From Lachnospiraceae bacterium (GTDB taxonomy: Bacteria; Bacillota; Clostridia; Lachnospirales; Lachnospiraceae), in contig JAFSRL010000187.1 in assembly GCA_017446125.1 (NCBI GenBank), positions 1 through 12,474 of the forward strand: a DNA stretch of 12,474 nucleotides. The letters are read 5' to 3'. Positions within the stretch are counted from its first letter, which is position 1, and every line of letters starts with the position of its first letter. Shown here piece after piece: positions 1 to 6,414 of this stretch. Under the pieces are notes generated by a model, which was not told the origin of the DNA, did not search any database, and worked only from the letters and a program-made list of their open reading frames with translations. A program made the position numbers and the translations under genes.

Positions 1-656
1 CCCTCTTCCGCCGTTTCCGTATTGACGTTTAAGGAAAGCCCTTCGCCTTCTGCGGCAACCACCTCCATCATTGCGCTGATTGCGCTGGAGCGGTTCTGTC
101 GGTTCAAAGCGTCATCCACGATGACCAGAACATCCTGCTGCCCCGTGAGGTTCAACTCCTTTGCCGCCTGAATGATCTGTCTTCCGTAGGCGCGGCCTAA
201 GTGGTAGTTTCCGCTTTCGATGTGACAGATTCTCGAACTGTTTTCGGCATCCGCCATTAAGGTGATTACGGGGATGCCTTCCTGTGTCGCCTTGTCGATG
301 AGGGCAGCGGTCTCCTCCGTGTTGTCGCCCTCCAAAAAGATGCCGTCCGGCTTGCACGCGATTGCCGCCTTTAGCAAATCCTGCTTCGCGTAGTCGGTGG
401 GCAGGTCATCGTTCATCGCCTCGACGAACACGCCCTGCTTTAAGCCCTCGCGGGCAGTCGACAAAAACAGCCTGCGCCACTGGTAGTCCTCGATGTTCTC
501 CGCAACAAGGCAGTAATGCGCCGTCACGGGAACGTCCGGCGCATCCGGCGTACTACTCGCCAAACGGTTCTGTGCCGCCCTCCCGCAGGCGCTCAGCAAC
601 AGCAAAAGCAGCACCGCAAGCGAATATATGGTCGTGATTTTTCCCTGTTTCTTCAT
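1..656 (-). CDS. Periplasmic-binding-protein-like (ribose type) lipoprotein, 3' end missing
   Basis: Seen: an open frame reads leftward from ATG (656-654) to the window edge without a stop, about 218 residues. It begins MKKQGK, then a hydrophobic stretch and a lipobox ending LLSAC, so the protein should be a lipid-anchored extracytoplasmic protein. The mature part has alternating strand/helix texture with features of the Peripla_BP_4 (RbsB/ChvE-like) family: a KPDGIFLEG strand-turn, GIPVITLMAD, and SGNYHLGRAYGRQI, a segment that usually lines the sugar site of these proteins. Known: the family binds monosaccharides, either for ABC uptake or to present them to a membrane sensor kinase. Inference: no ribose-type transporter genes are next to it here, so a sensory role or a partner beyond the left edge are both possible. 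Start chosen because it gives a complete signal peptide; no strong Shine-Dalgarno is visible ahead of it. Family call good, ligand unknown. Confidence 0.82.
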   Translation of the reverse strand, partial: MKKQGKITTIYSLAVLLLLLLSACGRAAQNRLASSTPDAPDVPVTAHYCLVAENIEDYQWRRLFLSTAREGLKQGVFVEAMNDDLPTDYAKQDLLKAAIACKPDGIFLEGDNTEETAALIDKATQEGIPVITLMADAENSSRICHIESGNYHLGRAYGRQIIQAAKELNLTGQQDVLVIVDDALNRQNRSSAISAMMEVVAAEGEGLSLNVNTETAEE

Positions 657-666
657 ATTAAATACT

Positions 667-677
667 ATCATATCATA
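667..677 (-). promoter_or_regulatory. Possible -10 element(s) for the leftward lipoprotein gene
   Basis: Read on the minus strand there are two overlapping TATGAT hexamers (complement of 667-672 and 672-677), each five of six to the consensus -10. No good -35 is found at 16-18 bp, so this would be a weak or activator-dependent promoter. It lies just upstream of the lipoprotein start at 656, which would give a short leader. Confidence 0.25.
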
Positions 678-682
678 TTCTT

Positions 683-697
683 TCTCAATTTTTGAGA
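683..697. promoter_or_regulatory. Candidate operator palindrome in divergent promoter region
   Basis: TCTCAA and TTGAGA form a perfect 6-bp inverted repeat around a 3-bp TTT centre. It lies between the divergent genes starting at 656 and 764 and is close to possible -10 sites on both strands. The position fits a dimeric regulator site controlling both genes, but the palindrome is short and AT-rich, so chance is possible. Confidence 0.3.
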
Positions 698-723
698 CCT
701 GACGACGCCGCTTGCGGTATGAT
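692..723 (+). promoter_or_regulatory. Possible promoter for the DUF2339 gene
   Basis: TATGAT at 718-723 is a five-of-six match to a -10 hexamer and lies about 40 bp ahead of the ATG. The nearest -35-like hexamer is TTGAGA at 692-697 with a 20-bp spacer, longer than normal, so recognition may need help. The hexamer also forms the right arm of the palindrome at 683-697. Confidence 0.25.
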
Positions 724-763
724 AGTGAACGGACTGTTTTTTGTAGCAACAGGAGGAAGGATT

Positions 764-3010
764 ATGGATACGAACAATCTGAATCAAAACGATGCGGCGC
801 GGGACACTGCCGCGCAGATGGAAGAGATCAGCAAGAAGCTCGACCGCATCATCGATATCATGGAAGCCGTGCATGTGCGGCAGGCGGTGCAGCAGCCGCT
901 GCCGGTACAGCAGCAGATGCCGTTACAGCAGCCGGTACAGCAGCCGGTTCCGCAACAGGTACCGGTTCAGCAGCAGGCACCGGTACAACAGCGGCCGGTT
1001 CCGCAACCGACACCGGTACAACAGGCGCCGGTGCAACAGCCGCAGCCCAGGGTCATCCCCGGGCGTGTTGTGCTGCAGCCCCTGGTGCAGAAGCCGCAGG
1101 AAGCACCGCAACCGGCAGCATCGCAGCAAAAGGCAGCACCGGGGTTTGCGCAAAAGCTGCAGAAGCCTTTTGCCGTGCGGCCTACTCCCGCCGGGAATCC
1201 GGTCAGGGAAGCCATGGAAAGGAACAACTTGGAGTTCCGGATCGGGGCGAACCTGCTCGCGATCATCGGTGTGCTCTTTGTCATCGTCGCGCTGGTCACC
1301 TTCGGCATCACAATGCTGCCCGATATGGTGCAGGGCGTATTCTTGTATCTGATCTTTATCGGACTCATTCTTGTTTCGGAGCTCTTTGTCAGAAAACGCT
1401 TAGAGAAGTTCTCCGTTGTTTTGACAAGCTTAGGGTTGATTGGTCTGTACGCGTCGACCATCGTCAATTATCTGTTCACGCATTTGCTGAACTCGCCCTT
1501 GGCGATTGCCGCGACGGTTCTGATTTCCGCCTTTGCCGCGCTCTTCTCCAGAAAGCGCGACAGCTTTTTAATGCGGCTGATCCTGCACCTGGGCGTGATT
1601 GCCTGCTTCTTCCCGTATCACGGTGCAATGGACCAGGGGTACTTTGCGACCATCGCGGTGCTCATCTTTGCCATCAACTTAACGGCGGCGCTTTTGCCTG
1701 TTACGACGAAGCGTCTGGCGGCGGATCTTGTGCAGGTAATTTCGATGTGCCTGTTCACCATTCCCTTCACCGCCATCGCGGCACAGGACACCGCCTTCAT
1801 CATCTGTGTCCTGCCCATGCTGTTCTCCATCGCAATCGGACAGGTCATCTTACTGTTACAAAAGGAAGAAAACATAACGCGTCTCATCGCGGTCTATTCC
1901 TGCCACACGTTTACCCTGCTTGCCTTCTTCTTCATGATGGTTATGGAACGGGGTGACGCGGACATCACCTTTGCAAAAGAGCTTGTCTACACCCTGCTCT
2001 TCTCCTTACCGTTTGTGATGACGCTCATCCGGAACTTCATAAAGAAATCCGGCTTCCTCTGGGTCGATGTATTTGCCCTGCATGTTATGTGGTTGCTCTT
2101 CGCCTACATCACGCGCCCCGCGTACAACGACTGGTTCGCGCTCATTCCGGTGCTCTTGTGCTACGCAAGCGCAACCTTCGCCTACATGAAGAAGCGCTAC
2201 GAATGGCAGCACCTTGTTGTCCTGTTCGCGGGCATGCTGTTCTTCTTCGGCGCCACGGAAGCGTACCTGTGGATTCCCTACGCGGCGCTCATCTTTGCGA
2301 GCCTCTTTGTCCTGCACTCGCACAAAACCGTCACGGTGGCAGCCTTCAGTGCATTCTCAGTCATTGCCTTTTTGTCTGCGGCAGCGGCGTTCCCGAAGTC
2401 CTATGATCTCTTCGATACACCCGCGATGCGCGTCGCCTTCTGCGCACTCCTTTTGGCACTGGTTTCCATTCTTGCAAACCTTCTGCCTAAGTTGAAGGAC
2501 GAGTACACGCGCTTCTTCAACTACGCGGTGACGGTTCTGATTATCATCTTCCATACGGCGGTCATCGGTGACAACAACTGGCCGGAATACCTGATGCTCT
2601 TAACAAGCGGTCTCATTGTGACGCTCTTCCTGTTGAAGGAGCAATACGGTTTCAAGAACATCAACCGCTACCTGATCCTCGTGATCTACTTAACCTTTAT
2701 GATCTTTATGGTGGACGTGGAGCTGCCCGTAATCATCAGCATCGCGCTCATGGTGCTCTCGATTGCCAGCGTCATTTTGGGCTCCGTCATCAAGCAAAAG
2801 AGCGTGCGCGTCTACGGACTGGGCCTTGCCCTCCTTACCTGCGCGAAGATCGCCATGTATGACTTCGCGGAAAGCGGCGACGTTTCCCGCATCGCGGTCT
2901 TCTTAATCTCCGGCCTATTGGCAATCGCCATTTCCTTCATCTACATCCGTCTGGAAAAGAAGGGGGCGAAGGAGGAGGGATCGCAAAAAAATGAAAATGT
3001 GATAAAATAG
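764..3010 (+). CDS. DUF2339-family polytopic membrane protein with Pro/Val/Gln-rich N-terminal region
   Basis: A 748-residue integral membrane protein of unknown function. The ATG at 764 is chosen over the in-frame ATG at 692 because AGGAGG (751-756) sits just upstream at a usual distance; the earlier start has no such site and falls in the presumed promoter. Layout: residues 18-42 look like a short cytoplasmic amphipathic helix (QMEEISKKLDRII); residues about 43-145 are rich in P, V and Q with repeated PVQQ; from E157 the segment EFRIGANLLAIIGVLFVIVA begins the membrane part, which continues as many hydrophobic helices to a basic tail (RLEKKGAKEEG). The R-I-G-A-N motif running into the first helix is typical of DUF2339. 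Known: DUF2339 proteins are large polytopic proteins without an established activity. It lies 33 bp before a sugar ABC transporter, so cotranscription is likely, but no functional link can be read from sequence. Confidence 0.85.
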   Translation: MDTNNLNQNDAARDTAAQMEEISKKLDRIIDIMEAVHVRQAVQQPLPVQQQMPLQQPVQQPVPQQVPVQQQAPVQQRPVPQPTPVQQAPVQQPQPRVIPGRVVLQPLVQKPQEAPQPAASQQKAAPGFAQKLQKPFAVRPTPAGNPVREAMERNNLEFRIGANLLAIIGVLFVIVALVTFGITMLPDMVQGVFLYLIFIGLILVSELFVRKRLEKFSVVLTSLGLIGLYASTIVNYLFTHLLNSPLAIAATVLISAFAALFSRKRDSFLMRLILHLGVIACFFPYHGAMDQGYFATIAVLIFAINLTAALLPVTTKRLAADLVQVISMCLFTIPFTAIAAQDTAFIICVLPMLFSIAIGQVILLLQKEENITRLIAVYSCHTFTLLAFFFMMVMERGDADITFAKELVYTLLFSLPFVMTLIRNFIKKSGFLWVDVFALHVMWLLFAYITRPAYNDWFALIPVLLCYASATFAYMKKRYEWQHLVVLFAGMLFFFGATEAYLWIPYAALIFASLFVLHSHKTVTVAAFSAFSVIAFLSAAAAFPKSYDLFDTPAMRVAFCALLLALVSILANLLPKLKDEYTRFFNYAVTVLIIIFHTAVIGDNNWPEYLMLLTSGLIVTLFLLKEQYGFKNINRYLILVIYLTFMIFMVDVELPVIISIALMVLSIASVILGSVIKQKSVRVYGLGLALLTCAKIAMYDFAESGDVSRIAVFLISGLLAIAISFIYIRLEKKGAKEEGSQKNENVIK
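887..1045 (+). repeat. Degenerate Pro-Val-Gln-Gln coding repeat
   Basis: The DNA here is a run of imperfect CCGGTACAGCAG-like units (CCGGTTCAGCAG, CCGGTACAACAG, CCGGTGCAACAG), encoding about ten variants of PVQQ separated by one to several residues. Synonymous differences between copies show it is old rather than a recent expansion. It creates a flexible, probably disordered linker between the N-terminal helix and the membrane domain, and makes the neighbouring frames artificially open. Confidence 0.8.
2981..3008 (+). promoter_or_regulatory. Weak possible promoter for the ABC transporter genes
   Basis: TAAAAT at 3003-3008, overlapping the end of the DUF2339 gene, is a five-of-six -10 match. 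TCGCAA at 2981-2986 could serve as a poor -35 with a 16-bp spacer. There is no terminator in the 33-bp gap before the binding-protein gene, so an internal promoter is optional. Confidence 0.2.
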
Positions 3011-3043
3011 TATTGTAGTTTTTTTATCAAAGGAGGGTTAAAA

Positions 3044-4399
3044 ATGAAAAAGAAACTCAGTATCGCAATTGTAACAGCAATGGCCTTAAGCCTGCTTGCG
3101 GGCTGCGGCGGCGGTGGCACGTCGGGCGGCGGTAACACAGCGGCACCTGCCGAAAACGCACCGGCAGCGGAGGCAGGCTCTGAGGCAGCAGCCGACAGCA
3201 CAGGCGGCAGCGTCTACTGGCTCAACTTCAAGCCGGAATCTGACGAAGTCCTGCAGGAAATCGCGGCAACCTACACCGACTTAACCGGTGTTCCGGTCAA
3301 GGTCGTGACCGCGGCAAGCGGCACCTACAACCAGACCCTGAACGCGGAAATGGATAAGTCCGCGCCGCCCACGCTCTTTGTCGTGGGTAATCAGGCAGGC
3401 GTCAAGGACTGGGCGGACTACGTGATTGACTTGACCGGCACGCCCATCGCAAACGAGTTGAACACCGACGCGTACAACCTCTACGACGAAAGCGGCAAGC
3501 TCGTATCGATCGGTTACTGCTATGAGTGCTACGGCATCATTGCAAATCCGGACCTGATCGAGCAGGCAGGCCACTCCATCGATGAGATCACGAACTTCGA
3601 GACCTTAAAGGCGGTCGCCGAAGACATCCATGCGCGCGCTTCCGAGCTTGGCTTCGACGCATTCAGCGCTTCCGACATGGATCCGTCCTCGAGCTGGCGC
3701 TTCACCGGTCACATGGCAAACCTTGAGTACTACTATGAATCGCGTGACGCGGGCGGCTGGACAGAGTGCCCGCCTGAGATTTCCGGCGCGTACATGGAGA
3801 ACTTCAAGAACCTCTATGACCTTTGCATCAACAACTCCACCGTTGCACCGACCGATCTTGCGACCGGCGGACATGACGCGGAAGCGGAATTCAAGGAAGG
3901 CAAGGCTGCATTCTTTGTCAACGGTTCCTGGGAGTACAGCGCGGTATCAGAAACCGTTCCGAACGCAACGATGATTCCGTACTACTGCGGTGTGGAAGGT
4001 GAGGAAAAAGCCGGTCTTAACTGCGGAACGGAAAACTGCTGGGCGATCAACGCAAACGTTTCCGAAGCGGATCAGCAGGCGACCATGGACTTCTTAGTCT
4101 GGTGCGTCACGGATCCGGATGCGTCCAGAAAGCTGGTCGACAGCTTCGGCATCATGCCTTATAAGAACGCCGCGGAATCCACAAACGGTTTCTTACAGGA
4201 TGCTGCGGATTATACCGCAAACGGCTGCTACGTGATGGATTGGGTTACCAACTACCAGCCCAACGTCGATGATTACCGTGCGGCACTGGTCAGTGCACTG
4301 AACCAGTACAATGCGGATCAGTCCGATGCGAATTGGGAGCTTGTACGCACCGCCTTCGTGGACGGCTGGGCAACGCAGTACGGATTGGCAAATAACTGA
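3044..4399 (+). CDS. Sugar ABC transporter substrate-binding lipoprotein
   Basis: A 451-residue extracytoplasmic binding protein that should capture a carbohydrate and deliver it to the two permeases encoded next. The start has a strong AAAGGAGG upstream. Residues 1-20 form a signal peptide (MKKKLSIAIV...) with lipobox LLAGC, making C21 the lipidated residue; a Gly/Ala/Glu-rich linker follows to about residue 55. The body matches the SBP_bac_1 (family 1 sugar-binding) fold: an early strand with VYWLNFKPESDEVLQEIAATY, then PPTLFVVGNQAGVKDW, a mid-protein AEFKEGKAAFFVNGSWEYS segment (classic for the family), and a C-terminal tail ending FVDGWATQYG. Length is normal. Its stop overlaps the next start by one base. 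No ATPase is encoded nearby; in Firmicutes such importers commonly share an MsmX/MsmK-type ATPase encoded elsewhere. Ligand cannot be named from sequence. Confidence 0.93.
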   Translation: MKKKLSIAIVTAMALSLLAGCGGGGTSGGGNTAAPAENAPAAEAGSEAAADSTGGSVYWLNFKPESDEVLQEIAATYTDLTGVPVKVVTAASGTYNQTLNAEMDKSAPPTLFVVGNQAGVKDWADYVIDLTGTPIANELNTDAYNLYDESGKLVSIGYCYECYGIIANPDLIEQAGHSIDEITNFETLKAVAEDIHARASELGFDAFSASDMDPSSSWRFTGHMANLEYYYESRDAGGWTECPPEISGAYMENFKNLYDLCINNSTVAPTDLATGGHDAEAEFKEGKAAFFVNGSWEYSAVSETVPNATMIPYYCGVEGEEKAGLNCGTENCWAINANVSEADQQATMDFLVWCVTDPDASRKLVDSFGIMPYKNAAESTNGFLQDAADYTANGCYVMDWVTNYQPNVDDYRAALVSALNQYNADQSDANWELVRTAFVDGWATQYGLANN

Positions 4400-5310
4400 T
4401 GAAAACATTGTTCAAAGGCGCCGGGGGTTCTTCCCCCGGTGCGCAGCAAATCTCACGTTTCGGACTTTTGTTTTTGGGTCCCGTAACCGCCGCCTTCGCA
4501 ATCGGATTTGTCTGGCCGTTTCTGCAGGGCATTTATTTATCGTTTTGTAAATTCCGTCTGATTCGCGACGCGAAATTCATCGGGATTTCGAACTATGTGC
4601 AGGCGTTTTCGGACAGCAGCTTCCGGCACGCGTTCTGGTACACGGCAATGTTCGCCGTTGTCTCCCTTGTCCTCATCAATGTGCTTGCCTTTGCGGTCGC
4701 TTATGCGCTCACGCAGGGCATCAAGGGAAGCAACCTGTTCCGGACCGTGTTCTTTATGCCCAACCTGATTGGCGGTATTGTTTTGGGTTACATCTGGTCG
4801 ATGATCTTCGACGGGATTCTGTCGCGGTTTAACACGTCGATTCTGTTGAATGCGAAGTACGGCTTCTGGGGCCTCATCATTTTGATGTGCTGGCAACAGG
4901 TCGGTTACATGATGATCATTTACATCGCCGGACTGCAGGCGGTTCCGGAGGATATGCTCGAGGCCGCGCGCATTGACGGCGCAAGCCGGTGGCAGACCCT
5001 GTTCAAAGTCACGATTCCGAACGTGATGCCTTCGATTACGATTTGCACCTTTTTGTCTTTGACAAACGGGTTTAAGCTCTTTGACCAGAACCTTGCCCTG
5101 ACCGCGGGACAGCCCTTCACGATTCTTCCGAACGGAAGCGCCGTCAAGCAGACGGAGATGCTGGCGCTCAACATCTACAACACCTTCTACGGGCAGAGCA
5201 CCGCTTCCCAGGGTGTTGCGCAGGCAAAGGCGGTGCTGTTCTTTATTCTGGTCGCGGGCCTGGGACTGATTCAGCTTTACTTCACCAGAAGAAAGGAGGT
5301 ACAGCAATGA
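4399..5310 (+). CDS. Sugar ABC transporter permease, MalF/UgpA type
   Basis: A 303-residue inner-membrane permease, first of the pair forming the transmembrane channel of the importer. The ATG shares its A with the previous stop (TGATG), and no good Shine-Dalgarno is present, so translation is probably coupled to the binding-protein gene. The protein has a short N-terminal cytoplasmic tail, a first helix around FGLLFLGPVTAAFAIGFVWP, and the cytoplasmic EAA loop EAARIDGASRWQTLFKVTIPNVMP starting at E188, the segment that docks on the ATPase. The C-terminus is basic (FTRRKE). Length and motif are typical of MalF-like permeases of the smaller, approximately 300-residue class. Codons 7-15 lie in an unusually strong GC-rich hairpin, which could reduce permease synthesis relative to binding protein. 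Confidence 0.93.
   Translation: MKTLFKGAGGSSPGAQQISRFGLLFLGPVTAAFAIGFVWPFLQGIYLSFCKFRLIRDAKFIGISNYVQAFSDSSFRHAFWYTAMFAVVSLVLINVLAFAVAYALTQGIKGSNLFRTVFFMPNLIGGIVLGYIWSMIFDGILSRFNTSILLNAKYGFWGLIILMCWQQVGYMMIIYIAGLQAVPEDMLEAARIDGASRWQTLFKVTIPNVMPSITICTFLSLTNGFKLFDQNLALTAGQPFTILPNGSAVKQTEMLALNIYNTFYGQSTASQGVAQAKAVLFFILVAGLGLIQLYFTRRKEVQQ
4418..4442 (+). promoter_or_regulatory. Strong intragenic hairpin at the start of the first permease gene
   Basis: GCGCCGGGGG (4418-4427) pairs with CCCCCGGTGC (4433-4442) over ten base pairs, including one G-U, around the loop TTCTT. It sits about 20 bases after the permease ATG and is not followed by a T-run, so it is not an intrinsic terminator. Its position, right after the binding-protein gene, suits an mRNA stabiliser for the upstream message or a brake on permease translation. 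Confidence 0.6.
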
Positions 5311-6149
5311 GTGCGGAAGCAAGAAGAAAAACCATCCTCAGCGTTGTGCTTGCCGTCATCTGCGTGATTTATGTCCTGCCGGTGCTGACGGTCGTAATCA
5401 ATTCATTCAAACTGAATACCTTTGTCAAGACGGATACCTTCGCGCTTCCGAACGCGGAGAGTGCCGCCGGTTTTTCCAATTTCATCAAGGGCATGACCTT
5501 CGGCAATTATCCGTTCTGGAAAAGTGCGGCATACAGCGTGGTAATCACGTTCCTTTCCACCACACTGATTCTGTTGTTTACCTCGATGGCTGCCTGGTAC
5601 ATCGCGCGCGTTAACTCGCTTTTATGCAAGGTGATCTACTATCTGTGTGTCTTCTCGATGGTCGTTCCCTTCCAGATGGTGATGTACACGCTTTCCAAAA
5701 CAGCAGACTCTCTCAAGCTCAATACGCCCTGGACAATCCCCGTGGTTTACTTGGGGTTCGGCGCCGGGCTCGCAATCTTCATGTTTGTGGGCTTTGTGAA
5801 ATCAATTCCCTTGGAGATTGAAGAAGCCGCCGCCATCGACGGATGCGGTCCCGTCAGAACCTTCTTTTCCGTCGTGCTTCCCATGTTGAAGCCCACCCTG
5901 ATTTCTGTCGGGATTCTTGAAATCATGTGGGTGTGGAATGATTATCTTCTGCCGGTGCTGGTGCTCGACATCAACGAATATCGGACGATTCCCATTCACA
6001 TCCAGTACCTGAAGGGAAGCTACGGAACGGTCGACCTTGGCGCGACCATGGCGTTGATCCTTCTTAGCATCATTCCCGTAATCGTCTTCTACCTGACCTG
6101 CCAGAAGCACATCATCAAGGGTGTCGCGGCAGGCGCGGTGAAGGGGTGA
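5307..6149 (+). CDS. Sugar ABC transporter permease, MalG/UgpE type
   Basis: A 280-residue permease, second half of the transmembrane channel. ATG overlaps the previous stop by four bases (ATGA), and AAAGGAGG at 5292-5299 gives it its own ribosome binding site. It starts with a basic tail (SAEARRKT), a first helix ILSVVLAVICVIYVLPVLTV, and an NSFK segment with the periplasmic loop typical of MalG-like proteins. The EAA loop is EAAAIDGCGPVRTFFSVVLP beginning at E173, followed by a WNDYLLPVLVL segment that is a signature of this subfamily. Together with the preceding two genes it makes a complete importer except for the nucleotide-binding subunit, probably a shared MsmX-like protein encoded elsewhere. 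The gene ends 10 bp before a terminator hairpin, marking the end of the operon. Confidence 0.93.
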   Translation: MSAEARRKTILSVVLAVICVIYVLPVLTVVINSFKLNTFVKTDTFALPNAESAAGFSNFIKGMTFGNYPFWKSAAYSVVITFLSTTLILLFTSMAAWYIARVNSLLCKVIYYLCVFSMVVPFQMVMYTLSKTADSLKLNTPWTIPVVYLGFGAGLAIFMFVGFVKSIPLEIEEAAAIDGCGPVRTFFSVVLPMLKPTLISVGILEIMWVWNDYLLPVLVLDINEYRTIPIHIQYLKGSYGTVDLGATMALILLSIIPVIVFYLTCQKHIIKGVAAGAVKG

Positions 6150-6159
6150 TGTAGTATAC

Positions 6160-6195
6160 GTATCGGGATTCCGGATTGGAATCCCGATACTTTCT
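6160..6195 (+). terminator. Intrinsic terminator of the ABC transporter operon
   Basis: GTATCGGGATTCC (6160-6172) and GGAATCCCGATAC (6178-6190) are perfect inverted copies of 13 bp around a 5-base loop. They are followed by TTTCT. The T-run is short, but the stem is long and starts 10 bp after the permease stop. Confidence 0.8.
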
Positions 6196-6286
6196 ATTGC
6201 AATTCATCGTCCCGCATGTTAATATAACAATCAATCACCGGCCCGGAGCCCACCGCTTCGGAAATCTGATAGCCCGGTTTTCCCAT
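6194..6286 (-). pseudogene. Possible 3' remnant of a lost gene (30 codons)
   Basis: On the minus strand an ATG at 6286-6284 opens a frame of 30 residues starting MGKPGYQISEAVG and ending NMRDDELQ, with TAG at 6196-6194, a few bases from the terminator hairpin. The frame stays open upstream to a TGA at 6370-6368, without another ATG. Residue choice and third-position GC look like real local protein, and the stop-terminator arrangement resembles a gene end. No Shine-Dalgarno precedes the ATG and I do not recognise the family. It could also be a chance frame. Confidence 0.2.
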
Positions 6287-6323
6287 GAACAAACTGTATA
6301 TTTTGCGTTCCCATGAATTGCAA
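6197..6323. repeat. 11-bp inverted repeat pair with a 10-bp direct repeat inside
   Basis: TTGCAATTCAT at 6197-6207 is the exact reverse complement of ATGAATTGCAA at 6313-6323, with 105 bp between. TTCCCATGAA occurs twice, at 6280-6289 and 6308-6317. The right arm supplies the -35 hexamer of the next promoter. This could be a long-range RNA stem, a minimal element or a chance match. Confidence 0.4.
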
Positions 6324-6345
6324 AGCCATGTGTTTCTGCTATACT
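6318..6345 (+). promoter_or_regulatory. Extended -10 promoter for the PD-(D/E)XK gene
   Basis: TTGCAA (6318-6323) and TATACT (6340-6345) are separated by 16 bp. TGC directly precedes the -10, giving the extended TGn motif. This predicts a transcript start near 6352 and a leader of about 60 bases. Confidence 0.65.
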
Positions 6346-6382
6346 TAAAAGTAGGCAGTCTGTTGTTTCACAGGCACTTCTT

Positions 6383-6409
6383 TCCTTCGTGAGAGCGCGA
6401 CGAAAGGAG
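6383..6409 (+). promoter_or_regulatory. Leader hairpin that may mask the ribosome binding site
   Basis: TCCTTCGT (6383-6390) can pair with ACGAAAGGA (6400-6408), with one bulged A and a 9-base loop. The 3' arm contains the AAAGGAG that serves the gene starting at 6415. If formed, it would keep translation low. Confidence 0.35.
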
Positions 6410-6414
6410 TGTGT

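Noticed and set aside
692..763. Earlier start (ATG 692) for the DUF2339 gene
   Set aside because: It lacks a ribosome binding site and falls on the palindrome and probable promoter, while ATG 764 has AGGAGG at proper distance.
887..1045. Repeat array resembling direct repeats
   Set aside because: Units are of irregular length, in frame and encode PVQQ; there are no constant repeats with unique spacers, so it is not a CRISPR array.
712..1956. Long open frame (414 codons) in another plus frame across the DUF2339 gene
   Set aside because: It is an alanine/glycine/threonine-rich by-product of the PVQQ coding repeat and GC-biased codons, has no ribosome binding site, and overlaps a clearly real membrane protein.
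4418..4442. GC-rich hairpin read as a terminator
   Set aside because: No T-run follows, and it lies inside a permease gene that continues as an intact frame.
4537..5322. 261-codon minus-strand open frame under the first permease
   Set aside because: Charged, low-complexity composition and no ribosome binding site; the plus-strand frame has clear permease motifs.
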